DNA from: SG8-30 sp964406445
GTDB lineage: Bacteria > Pseudomonadota > Gammaproteobacteria > Steroidobacterales > Steroidobacteraceae
Length of the DNA: 25,818 bases
Assembly: GCA_964406445.1 (NCBI GenBank)
Contig: CAYORU010000046.1
Span: 1-25,818 of the forward strand
Direction: 5' to 3'
Position 1 is the first letter of the stretch. Each line of letters opens with the position of its first letter. The notes beneath the pieces were generated by a model. That model made no database searches. It was not told the DNA's origin and saw only the letters and a program-made list of their open reading frames with translations. Shown piece after piece: positions 1-9,400 of the stretch. A program made the translations under genes and the position numbers.

Positions 1-2310
1 TTCATCAAGTACATCAGCGACAAGTACGGCAACAGCACCGACTTCGCCCCGCCGGTCGTCATCCCCAAGGGCGCGAGCTTCGCCGACATGGTCGCGCTCA
101 AGGGCAAGCCCGACATCGGCGACAAGATAAACACCCAGGTCATCCAGCCGCTGATCGACGCCAACGCGCGCCTCGCCCGTAGCGACTTCCCGGACTTCAA
201 CGACCCAAACAGGCTCGGCGACGGCAAGGAGATGGTCGATCGCCTGAGCAACCTGATCGGCATCTTCCAGAAGCCCGAGCTCGACTTCTCGGGCAACCGC
301 GCCGAGCACGACGACATCCTCGGCGACGCCTACGAATACCTGATGCGGCACTTCGCCACCGAGAGTGGCAAGAGCAAGGGGCAGTTCTATACACCCGCGG
401 AGGTGAGCCGCGTCATCGCGCAGGTGATCGGCATCTCGCCTGACAACACCAAGGCGTCGACCACCGCCTACGATCCGACCTGCGGCTCGGGCTCGCTGCT
501 CCTCAAGGTGGCCGCGCAGGCGGGCAGGCACATCACGCTCGAGGGGCAGGAGAAGGATGTGACCACGGCGGGCCTCGCCCGCATGAACATGATCCTGCAC
601 GACTTCCCGACGGCCAGCATCCTCTCGGGCAACACGCTGGCCGCGCCCAAGTTCAAGGACGGCGAGCAGCTTCGCACCTACGATTACGTGGTCGCCAATC
701 CGCCGTTCTCCGACAAGACCTGGAGCACCGGCCTCTCGCCCGCCGACGACCCGTTCCAGCGTTTCGCCTGGGGAGTGCCGCCGGCCAAGCAGGGCGACTA
801 CGCCTACCTGCTGCACATCGTCCGGTCGATGAAGAGCACCGGCAAGGCAGCCTGCATCCTGCCGCATGGCGTGCTGTTTCGCGGCAACGCCGAGGCGGTG
901 ATCCGCCGGCAGCTCGTGCGCTCGGGCATCTTGAAGGGCATCATCGGCCTGCCGGCCAACCTGTTCTACGGCACCGGTATTCCGGCCTGCATCGTGGTGC
1001 TGGACAAGGACAACGCCGCCGCCCGCAAGGGCGTGTTCCTGATCGACGCCAGCAAGGGCTTCATCAAGGACGGCAACAAGAACCGCCTGCGCGAGCAGGA
1101 CATCCACCGCATCGTGGATACCTTCACGCGCCAGGTCGACGTGCCGCGCTACGCGCGAATGGTGCCGCTCGACGAGATCGCGGATCCGAGGAACGACTAC
1201 AACCTCAACCTGCCGCGCTACATCGACAGCACCGAGCCCGAGGACCTGCACGACATCGAAGGCCACCTGCGCGGCGGCATCCCCGAGCGCGACCTCGATG
1301 CGCTCGCGGACTACTGGCGCGTCCTTCCCGGCGTGCGCGCCGCGCTGTTCGAGCCGCTGCGGCCCGGCTATGCGCGCCTGCGCCTCCCGCTCCCCGAGGT
1401 GCGGCCGGCGATTCTCGGTCACCCCGAGTTCAGCGCTCTCAACCAGACGGTGACGCGGCGCTTCGAGGGCTGGCGCGCCGCCGCTACCCAGCAGCTCACA
1501 GCGTTCGGCAAGGACGGCCACCCCAAGGCGCTGATCGAGCGCATCGCCGAAGACCTGCTCGCCGCCTTCCGCGACGCGCCGCTGCTCGACGCCTACGACG
1601 TCTACCAGCACCTGATGGACTACTGGGCCGGGACGATGCAGGACGACGCCTACCTCGTCGCCGCCGACGGCTGGGTCGCAAAGACTTCGCGCATCCTCGA
1701 GACCGACAAGAAGGGCAGGAGCCGGGACAGGGGCTGGACCTGCGAGCTCATTCCCAAGCCCTACATCGTCGCGCGCTACTTCGCGAAGGAGCAGGCGGCC
1801 CTCGAAGCTGCGCAGGCGGACTGCGAGGCCGTCGCCGGGAGCCTGGCGGAGCTGGAGGAGGAGCACGGCGGCGAGGAGGGTTTCCTAGGTGCGCTCGACA
1901 AGGTCGCCAAGGCCGAGGTCAACGCCCGCCTGCGGGAGATCAGGGACGACGACGAGTCGAGGGAAGAAGCACAAGTCCTCGCGCGCTGGCTGGAGCTGAC
2001 CGAGCGCGAGGCGGCGGGGAAGCGCGCGGTGAGGGGGCAGGAATCAGCGCTCGACAAGCTCGCCTACGAGAAGTACCCCACGCTCACCGAGGCCGAGATC
2101 AAGGCGCTGGTCATCGACGACAAGTGGATGACGCACCTCGCGGCCAGCGTGCAGGGCGAGCTGGAACGCGTGTCGCAGACCCTGACCGGCCGCATCCGCG
2201 AGCTGGCCGAACGCTACGCCACGCCGCTGCCGCAGCTCACCGAAGAGGTGGCGACGCTCGCCGCTCGCGTAGAGGAACACCTCGCGAAGATGGGGGTATT
2301 GTGGAGGTAA
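1..2310 (+). CDS. hsdM: Type I restriction-modification system DNA methyltransferase subunit (HsdM), 5'-truncated by window edge
   Basis: HsdM is the SAM-dependent adenine-N6 methyltransferase that joins HsdS (M2S) to modify DNA, and HsdR to cut it. The frame is open from base 1, and the first visible residues FIKYISDKYGN match the HsdM N-terminal segment, so the true start lies upstream; ATG 88 is internal. Of 769 visible residues, the SAM-binding motif I DPTCGSGS is at 158-165 and catalytic motif IV NPPF at 233-236, the NPP[FY] signature of N6-adenine methylases. After about residue 480 comes a long Glu/Ala/Arg-rich, probably coiled-coil C-terminal extension, typical of the longer HsdM subtype. 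The stop overlaps the hsdS start by 10 bp. Identity is secure from both motifs and the hsdS/hsdR neighbours; the target sequence cannot be read. Confidence 0.97.
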   Translation, partial: FIKYISDKYGNSTDFAPPVVIPKGASFADMVALKGKPDIGDKINTQVIQPLIDANARLARSDFPDFNDPNRLGDGKEMVDRLSNLIGIFQKPELDFSGNRAEHDDILGDAYEYLMRHFATESGKSKGQFYTPAEVSRVIAQVIGISPDNTKASTTAYDPTCGSGSLLLKVAAQAGRHITLEGQEKDVTTAGLARMNMILHDFPTASILSGNTLAAPKFKDGEQLRTYDYVVANPPFSDKTWSTGLSPADDPFQRFAWGVPPAKQGDYAYLLHIVRSMKSTGKAACILPHGVLFRGNAEAVIRRQLVRSGILKGIIGLPANLFYGTGIPACIVVLDKDNAAARKGVFLIDASKGFIKDGNKNRLREQDIHRIVDTFTRQVDVPRYARMVPLDEIADPRNDYNLNLPRYIDSTEPEDLHDIEGHLRGGIPERDLDALADYWRVLPGVRAALFEPLRPGYARLRLPLPEVRPAILGHPEFSALNQTVTRRFEGWRAAATQQLTAFGKDGHPKALIERIAEDLLAAFRDAPLLDAYDVYQHLMDYWAGTMQDDAYLVAADGWVAKTSRILETDKKGRSRDRGWTCELIPKPYIVARYFAKEQAALEAAQADCEAVAGSLAELEEEHGGEEGFLGALDKVAKAEVNARLREIRDDDESREEAQVLARWLELTEREAAGKRAVRGQESALDKLAYEKYPTLTEAEIKALVIDDKWMTHLAASVQGELERVSQTLTGRIRELAERYATPLPQLTEEVATLAARVEEHLAKMGVLWR

Positions 2311-3557
2311 GGCCGGGGTACAAACAGACGGAGGTGGGGGTCATTCCGGAGGAGTGGGCTCTAAGCACGGTCGGCGCAGAGTTCTCAATACAGCTCGGGA
2401 AGATGTTGGATGCTGAGCGCAACACTGGGGTCCTGAAGCTGTATCTCGGCAACAAGGCGGTCCAGTGGGATCGCATTGATACGAGCGACCTCCCACGCGT
2501 GCCAATGACACCAGCGGATATCGAGAAGTATCGACTCCAGCGCGGCGATCTCTTGGTGTGCGAGGGAGGTGAGGTGGGAAGAGCCGCCATCTGGGAGGCA
2601 CCACTGGACGAGTGTTACTTCCAGAAGGCGCTGCATCGCCTACGGCCACTGCGTGCTTTCGACCAACGCCTTATGGTGGCGATTCTTCGCCGATGGTCGG
2701 CCACGGGCGTTCTCTCGAACTACGTAACGCAGACCAGCATTGCGCATCTGCCACGCGACAAGTTTCTGCAGGTCCCGATTCCACGACCACCCCTCACCGA
2801 ACAACGCGCCATCGCCACGGCGTTGAGCGATGTGGATGCGCTGCTGGGCGGGCTGGACCGGCTCATCGCCAAGAAGCGCGACCTCAAGCAGGCCGCCATG
2901 CAGCAACTCCTCACCGGCCAGACCCGCCTCCCCGGCTTTCACGGGGAGTGGGATGTGAAGCGGTTGGGGGACCACGTGACGTTTCTCCGCAATGGTGTGA
3001 ACTCCCGAGCTGAGCTTCTGCCGGAGGGACGGGTGAAATACCTCCACTACGGCGACATTCACGCAAGCACGGACTCGTTCCTTTCACCGCAGACCCTTCC
3101 CAGCCTGCCCGATGCCAAGGCTGCACGGCTCGACCGGCTGCGTGATGGCGATGTGATCTTCGCCGATGCATCGGAGGACATCGCCGGAGTCTGCAGATCG
3201 GTCGAACTACGCGGCGCTCGCGAGACCGAGGTCGTCTCCGGGCTGCACACGATTGCGGCGAGATTCGACAAGACCGTGCTTGCCGATGGCTTCAAGGGCT
3301 TTCTCCAGCACTGTCCTTCGTTTGCAACACATCTTCGGCGCCTGGCGGCAGGGACCAAGGTCTACGCCACAAACAGAGCGCACATCGCAAGCGTCGAGAT
3401 GCGATTGCCCTCGGTCACCGAGCAAACCGCTATCGCCGCTGTCCTCTCGGACATGGACACCGAAATCTCCGCTCTCGGAGCCCGTCGCGAAAAGACTCGC
3501 GCGCTGAAGCAGGGCATGATGCAGGAGCTGCTCACAGGAAGGACCCGTCTGATATGA
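2301..3557 (+). CDS. hsdS: Type I restriction-modification specificity subunit (HsdS)
   Basis: HsdS recognises the split target of the Type I complex and bridges HsdM and HsdR. I place the start at GTG 2301 (MEVRPGYKQTEVGVIPEEW), because the xxPGYKQTEVGVIPxxW N-terminus is characteristic and a G-rich ribosome-binding stretch (2292-2296) precedes it. Of 418 residues, TRD1 spans about 1-157. The central conserved helix at about 158-213 contains LTEQRAIATALSDVDALL and ends LLTGQTRLPGF. TRD2 is about 214-366. The C-terminal conserved helix, about 367-418, repeats the pattern (VTEQTAIAAVLSDMD ... ELLTGRTRLI). Two TRDs with two helices is a complete architecture for a bipartite site. TRD1 is visibly less GC-rich than its neighbours, common for exchanged TRDs. 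It overlaps hsdM by 10 bp and the next gene by 4 bp (ATGA). Confidence 0.96.
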   Translation: MEVRPGYKQTEVGVIPEEWALSTVGAEFSIQLGKMLDAERNTGVLKLYLGNKAVQWDRIDTSDLPRVPMTPADIEKYRLQRGDLLVCEGGEVGRAAIWEAPLDECYFQKALHRLRPLRAFDQRLMVAILRRWSATGVLSNYVTQTSIAHLPRDKFLQVPIPRPPLTEQRAIATALSDVDALLGGLDRLIAKKRDLKQAAMQQLLTGQTRLPGFHGEWDVKRLGDHVTFLRNGVNSRAELLPEGRVKYLHYGDIHASTDSFLSPQTLPSLPDAKAARLDRLRDGDVIFADASEDIAGVCRSVELRGARETEVVSGLHTIAARFDKTVLADGFKGFLQHCPSFATHLRRLAAGTKVYATNRAHIASVEMRLPSVTEQTAIAAVLSDMDTEISALGARREKTRALKQGMMQELLTGRTRLI

Positions 3558-4492
3558 GCACGATTCTCATCACGCGAGGAATCTGGCCGCACCTGACCGC
3601 CGCGGTGCGTAGCGCGCAACAGCCCTGCGCGGTTGCAGTGGCCTATGTCGGCGCTGGCGCAAGCAGGCGCTTGCCGCTTCCCCGGAACAGCCGCCTCGTT
3701 GTGAACGCCGGCGAGCGAGCGGTGGAGCTGGGACAGACGTGCCCGGATGACCTCATCCGGCTAGTCAACCGCGGGGTGAAGGTCTACAGCGTCACCAACC
3801 TGCACGCCAAGGTATTTGTCGTTGGCCGGGCCGCCTACATCGGTTCGGCGAACGTCTCACGAAACTCCGCGACAGACCTGGTCGAGGCCGTTGTCCGCAC
3901 CACCGATCCGAAGGTCGTGCAAGCTGCCCGGCAATTTGTACGCGAGCATTGCCTGCACGAATTAACCCCAACGGTCCTGAGGCGATTGTCCAGGCTATAC
4001 CGCCCTCCGAAGTTCCCAGGCGGCAAGCGCGTGCCACGGCGATTGAAGGATTCGTCGCGGCGGCCGACGCTGCCCAGGCTGCAATTGGCGCAGCTGGAGC
4101 TGGAGAGCTGGTCAGAACGGGATCAGAGACTGCACGACACGGCTATGACGGTCGCCAGGAAGCGCCATGAGCATCCACGAACCTTCGAACTGAACAGTTT
4201 CCGGCAGACCGGCCGGTGCCCGTACAAACGTGGCGACGTGGTCGTCCAGGTCCTGGACGAAGGGAGGGGCAGGGTTCTCGTGGCCCCGCCCGGCAACGTG
4301 TTGCATGTCCGCACGGTTCGCCGTACCAACCGACAGGTCTCCTTCGTCTACCTGGAGCGCCCGGCAAGAAGAAGACGGCAAGTAAAGGTCATGGCGCGCG
4401 CCCTCGGCCGGGGAGCGCTCAAGAAGCTGCGCCGCAACGGTGTAGTCCGTGATGCCGCATTCGCTCAGGCCGTGCTGGGCGCTTGGACGTAG
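3554..4492 (+). CDS. Phospholipase-D-fold (single HKD) putative nuclease inside the Type I RM operon
   Basis: A 312-residue protein whose ATG overlaps the hsdS stop (ATGA), implying translational coupling. The N-terminal ~140 residues resemble a PLD-like nuclease half: LHAKVFVVG...YIGSANVS has H84 and K86 of the HxK motif and the G97-S98-x-N100 element. The Asp expected between them in HKD is not at its usual place (Gly91/Arg92 occupy it), so the motif is degenerate, though DNA-acting PLD proteins vary here. Only one HKD copy is present; family members of this kind act as dimers. The remaining ~170 residues are basic and unrecognised, with a beta-rich stretch around 215-275 (GDVVVQVLDEGRGRVLVAPP). 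Nuclease or DNA-binding accessory activity is inference. There is no signal peptide, so it is cytoplasmic. It sits between hsdS and hsdR, where Type I operons often carry accessory genes. Confidence 0.8.
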   Translation: MSTILITRGIWPHLTAAVRSAQQPCAVAVAYVGAGASRRLPLPRNSRLVVNAGERAVELGQTCPDDLIRLVNRGVKVYSVTNLHAKVFVVGRAAYIGSANVSRNSATDLVEAVVRTTDPKVVQAARQFVREHCLHELTPTVLRRLSRLYRPPKFPGGKRVPRRLKDSSRRPTLPRLQLAQLELESWSERDQRLHDTAMTVARKRHEHPRTFELNSFRQTGRCPYKRGDVVVQVLDEGRGRVLVAPPGNVLHVRTVRRTNRQVSFVYLERPARRRRQVKVMARALGRGALKKLRRNGVVRDAAFAQAVLGAWT

Positions 4493-4496
4493 AAAA

Positions 4497-6461
4497 ATGA
4501 AGATCTCGACGATTCTCGACCATATCCAGAACAGACACATGGCACTGCCTGAGTTCCAGCGAGGCTACGTGTGGAACCGTGACCAGGTGCGTGGGCTCTT
4601 CGATTCCCTCTACCGCCGGCATCCGGTCGGCGGCCTGCTGGTATGGGCCACGGAGTCGAAGACGGCAACGCATCGCGGCGACGGCGCGCTGGCGACGGGC
4701 GTGGTGAAGCTGCTGCTCGACGGCCAGCAGCGCATGACGTCCATTTATGGTGTTGTGCGCGGCGAACCCCCGGAATTCTTCGACGGCAATGCGCAGGCGT
4801 TCACGGGTCTGCGCTTCCACCTGGAGGGCCAGAGCTTCGAGTTCTACCAGCCGGTAAAGATGAAGGATGACCCGCTCTGGATCGACGTGACCGAGCTGAT
4901 GAAGAACGGGCAAGTGGGCCACGAGAATCTGGTCGAGGCCCTTGCCGCGCATCCCAGCATCGGTACGAAGGCAATCAAGTATTCAGGACGCATCTCTCGA
5001 ATCCTCGGCATCCTTGAAATTGACCTCCACATCGAAGAGGTCACTGGGGCTGACAAATCCCTCGACGTGGTGGTGGATATCTTCAACCGCGTCAACAGCG
5101 GTGGCACCAAGCTTTCCAAGGGCGACCTCGCGCTGGCCAAGATCTGCGCCGAATGGCCGCAAGGTCGCGAGGCGATGAAGGCCAAGCTCAAGGAGTGGGC
5201 TAAGTCGGATTTCCACTTCAACCTCGACTGGCTGCTGCGCTCCGTGAACACGGTGCTGACGGGCGAGGCCAAGTTCCAGCATCTCCATGAAAAGAGCGCT
5301 GCCGAAGTGCAGGACGCGCTCGCGCGCGCCACCAAGCACATCGACACCAGCCTGAACCTGATTGGCGGCAGGCTCGGGCTGGACCACGACCGCGTGTTTT
5401 TCGGCCGCTTCGGCGTGCCGGTGATGGCGCGCTACCTCGACCAGCGGCAGCAAGCGGGGCTCGGACCGATGGGCGAGAAGGAGCGCGACAAGCTGCTCTT
5501 CTGGTTCGTGCAGGCGGCGATGTGGGGGCGGTTCTCCGGCTCCACGGAGTCGTTCATCGACCAGGACCTCGCGGCGCTCGAGGGCGAGGGCGATCGTCTG
5601 GACAGGCTGCTAGAGCAGCTGCGGCTCTGGCACGGCGGCTTGCGCGCTGAACCGGGACACTTCACCGGCTGGAGCTTGGGCGCGCGGTTTTATCCTGTCC
5701 TTTACTTGCTGACGCGCATGGGCGAGGCGCGGGACTGGGGCACAGGGCTGCCGCTCAAGGCGAGCCTGCTCGGCAAGATGAGCCGCCTGGAAGTGCATCA
5801 CATCTTCCCGAAGGCGCAGCTCTACAAGCGCAAGCACCCGCGCCCGGAGGTGAACGCGCTCGCCAACTTCTGCTTTCTGACCAAGGACACGAACCTCGAC
5901 ATCACCGATCGGCTGCCGGAGGAGTATTTTCCGCAGGTGGAGGCGGCGCACCCCGGGGCGCTCGCGTCGCAGTGGATCCCGGTGGACCCGACGCTGTGGA
6001 AGATCGAGCGCTTCCGCGATTTCCTCGAAGCGCGCAAGGTTCTGCTGTCCGCCGAGCTCAACCGCCGCATGGAGGATCTCCTGCATGGCGACACCCGCTG
6101 GCTCGCCGGTCCGGCATCGGCAGCGCCGACGGCGGCCGCGATCGGCGGCGGCATCACCAGCGAAGAGGAGGAGGCCGAAGTCGAGGCGCTGAACGACTGG
6201 GTGGAAGCGCAGGGGCTCCCTCGCGGCGTCGTTTCCTACGACTTCGCCGATCCGCAGACAGGCGAGCAGCGAGCCATCTTCGATCTGGCCTGGCCGAGCG
6301 GACTGCAAGAGGAGTTGAGCCAGCCGGTCGCGGTTCTGCTCAACGAGGATGCCGGAACCATCAAGATCACGGGCGAGGCGGGATTCCGGTGCTTCACGGA
6401 AACGAGGTCCTTCAAGCGCTACGTCGAGGCGGAGGTGCTAGGGAAAGCCGCACATGCTTGA
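4497..6461 (+). CDS. DUF262 + HNH (DUF1524-like) protein, GmrSD-type putative nuclease
   Basis: A 654-residue protein starting at ATG 4497, four bases after the upstream stop; MKISTILDHIQNRHMALPEFQRGYVW is the canonical DUF262 opening. An upstream in-frame ATG at 4449 lies inside the PLD gene and is rejected. DUF262 (GmrS-like, ParB/Srx-related NTP-binding) carries the DGQQR signature at 75-79 followed by MTSI. Around 430-466 is an HNH-like site: H434-H435-I-F-P438, then N457 and D464-T-N466, as in DUF1524/GmrD-type nucleases. The arrangement resembles single-chain GmrSD relatives such as SspE and BrxU, which use nucleotide to gate cutting of phage DNA. The C-terminal ~90 residues (acidic linker, then a small domain to 654) are unrecognised. 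It overlaps hsdR by 8 bp. A defence role is strongly suggested by family and context; substrate is unknown. Confidence 0.88.
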   Translation: MKISTILDHIQNRHMALPEFQRGYVWNRDQVRGLFDSLYRRHPVGGLLVWATESKTATHRGDGALATGVVKLLLDGQQRMTSIYGVVRGEPPEFFDGNAQAFTGLRFHLEGQSFEFYQPVKMKDDPLWIDVTELMKNGQVGHENLVEALAAHPSIGTKAIKYSGRISRILGILEIDLHIEEVTGADKSLDVVVDIFNRVNSGGTKLSKGDLALAKICAEWPQGREAMKAKLKEWAKSDFHFNLDWLLRSVNTVLTGEAKFQHLHEKSAAEVQDALARATKHIDTSLNLIGGRLGLDHDRVFFGRFGVPVMARYLDQRQQAGLGPMGEKERDKLLFWFVQAAMWGRFSGSTESFIDQDLAALEGEGDRLDRLLEQLRLWHGGLRAEPGHFTGWSLGARFYPVLYLLTRMGEARDWGTGLPLKASLLGKMSRLEVHHIFPKAQLYKRKHPRPEVNALANFCFLTKDTNLDITDRLPEEYFPQVEAAHPGALASQWIPVDPTLWKIERFRDFLEARKVLLSAELNRRMEDLLHGDTRWLAGPASAAPTAAAIGGGITSEEEEAEVEALNDWVEAQGLPRGVVSYDFADPQTGEQRAIFDLAWPSGLQEELSQPVAVLLNEDAGTIKITGEAGFRCFTETRSFKRYVEAEVLGKAAHA

Positions 6462-9400
6462 GCGGCCCCGCTCCGAGCGCCGGACGCAGAACCGTGTCGT
6501 AGCGCTGTTCACTGACACAGCGCGGACGGGCTGCCTAGGTTATCGCAATCTCGGTGAATGGAGCACACGAGAGGGCAACCGCCCAATTGAGACTGAGCTG
6601 CTGCGCCAAAATCTGGCGGCCCGAGGGTACTCGACCGCCCAGGTTGCGGCCGCGCTGCAGAAGCTCGAGGCGGCCGCCGATGCCACAGGCATTACGCTCT
6701 ACCAGGCCAACCTGCGTACCTACCAGCTGCTGCGCTACGGCGTTCAGGTCCAGGTCGCCGCCGGTCAGACGCACGACACGGTGCACCTGGTCGACTGGGA
6801 GCATCCGGAGCGAAATGACCTCGCGCTGGCCGAGGAGGTGACGCTAAAGGGCGGCCACCAGCGACGGCCCGACATCGTGCTCTACCTGAACGGCCTCGCC
6901 ATTGCCGTCATCGAGCTCAAGCGTAGCTCAGTGGAGGTGGCCGACGGCGTGCGCCAGCTCATCACCAACCAGGAAGAGATCTTCAACAAGGGCTTCTTCA
7001 GCACCGTACAGTTGTTGCTCGCGGGCAGCGATTCACAGGGGCTGCGCTACGGCACGACCGGCACGCCGGAGCAGTTCTTCGTCGAATGGAAGGACGAAGC
7101 CCCACCCGCCGCGGGAACGGCGCTGGCCGCCGGGGCGCTGCTCGACCGGCCGCTCGCGCAACTGTGCAACAAGGCGCGCCTGCTGGATCTCATCCGCCAT
7201 TTCATCCTCTTTGACGCCGGGCAGAAGAAGGTGCCGCGCCCGCACCAGTTCTTCGGCGTGAAAGCCGCCCAGGAACGCATCGCGCGGCGCGAGGGCGGCG
7301 TCATCTGGCATACCCAGGGCAGCGGTAAGAGCATCCTCATGGTGCTGATCGCCAAGTGGCTGCTGGAGCACGACCCCGACGCCCGGATCCTCGTCGTCAC
7401 CGATCGCGACGAGCTGGACAAGCAGATCGAGGGGGTGATGCAGAACGCAGGGGTCATCGGCGCAGACTCGCCGTCACCCCGAGTTACGTCACGACGCGAG
7501 TTCGTCGCGAAGCTCGGCGATGCTACGCCGCGCCTGCTGTGTGCGCTGGTCCACAAGTTCGATCCGGCCGACCTGGAGGGCCCGCCACCGCCAGTGCGCG
7601 GCAGGTTCTACGTGTTCGTCGACGAATGCCATCGCACGCAGGGCGGCGACATGAACCGGCAGATGAAGCGCTGGCTCGAGAGTGCCATCTTCGTCGGCTT
7701 CACCGGCACGCCGCTGCTGCGCAAGGACAAGCCGATGACCCGCGAGGTTTTCGGCACCTACATCCACACCTACAAGTTCCACCAGGGGGTCGCCGACGGC
7801 GTGATCCTCGACCTCAAGTACGAGGCCCGCGACGTGCCGCAGCGGCTGACCTCGCAGGCGGCCATCGACAGCTGGTTCGAGCACAAGACCCGCAACCTGA
7901 ACAACTTCCAGAAGGCGGTGCTGCGCCGGCGCTGGGCGACGATGGAGGAGCTGATGAGCGCCGGCGAGCGCAAGCAGCGCATCATCGCCAGCATCATCGA
8001 GGACTTCGCACTGAGGCCGCGCCTCTGCAGCGATCGTGGCACCGCGATCCTGGTGGCGGCCTCGATCTACGACGCCTGCCACTACTACCGCCTGTTCCAG
8101 AACACCTCGTTCGGCCCGTACTGCGGCATCGTCACCTCCTACGAGCCGACCCACACCGCGATCTCCCGCGAGCCGCCGCACAGCGACGAGCGCTACAAGT
8201 TCGATACCTACACGCAGCATGTGCTCCGGAACGGCCAGACCACGAAGCAGTACGAAGACGAGGTCAAGCGCAGATTCATCCGCGAACCGGCGAACCTCAA
8301 GCTGCTCGTGGTGGTGAGCAAGCTGCTCACCGGGTTCGATGCCCCGAGCTGCACCTACATCTACCTCGACAACGAGCTGCGCGACCACAACCTGTTCCAG
8401 GCGATCTGCCGCACCAACCGGCTCGACGGGGCCGACAAGGACTATGGGCACATCGTCGACTTCAAGGAGCTGTTCGGCCAGGTCCAGGCGGCCATCGCCG
8501 TCTACAGCTCGGACGAGCTCGACATCGACGAGGCCGGCGGCGGGGACAACAACGTCCGCCTCAAGGACTGGCTCGTCGAAGGCAGGAGGAAGCTCAACGA
8601 GGCTCGCGAGGCCCTGCGCTACCTGTGCGAGCCGGTGCCGCCGCCGCGCGAGGTGGAACAGTACCTGCGCTACTTCTGCGGCGATGCCGCCGATGCCGGC
8701 GCGCTGAACGAGACCGAGCCGCTGCGGGTGTCCTACTACAAGGCCGTGGCCTTGCTGGCGCGTGCCTACTCGGAGCTGTCCCGGGATCTTGCGGAGGCCG
8801 GGTACGCCGAGGCGGAAGCCGCCGCGCTGCGGCGCGAGGTGGAGTTCCACACCGAGATCCGCGCCGCCATCAAGCGGCACTCGGGGGAGGAGCTGGATAT
8901 CAAGCCCTACGAGGCGGACATGCGCCACCTCATCAACACCTACATACAGGCCGATGCGGCGGCGGGGCTCGGCCAGCTCGGCGACCTGTCGCTGGTCGAG
9001 CTGATCGTCGAGACCGGCATCCACGACGCCATCGCGCGCAAGCTCAACGAGAAGGGCCGGCTGTCTCGCAACGCCATTGCCGAGGGCATCATCAACAACG
9101 TCCGCAAGACGATCATCCGCGAGCAGCTCACCGACCCGCGCTTCTACGAGCAGATGTCGCTATTGCTGGACGACTTGATCCAGCAGAACCGGGCCGACGC
9201 CGCGGCCTACGAGGAGTTCCTGCGCAAGGCCGAGGCCCTGGTCAAGCGGCTCGCGGCGCGGCATCCGGAGTCGGGCATCCCGGCGGCCCTGCACGGCAAG
9301 CCCGAAGCCACCGTCATCTACAACAACCTGCCGCGAATCCTGGCGGCCGGCGCTGCGGCCGCCGTGGCCGAACCCGGTCTCATGGACGAGGACAACAGGG

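Noticed and set aside
4449..4496. Upstream ATG at 4449 for the DUF262 gene
   Set aside because: It would overlap the PLD gene by 44 bases and adds 16 residues outside the conserved family start MKISTIL.
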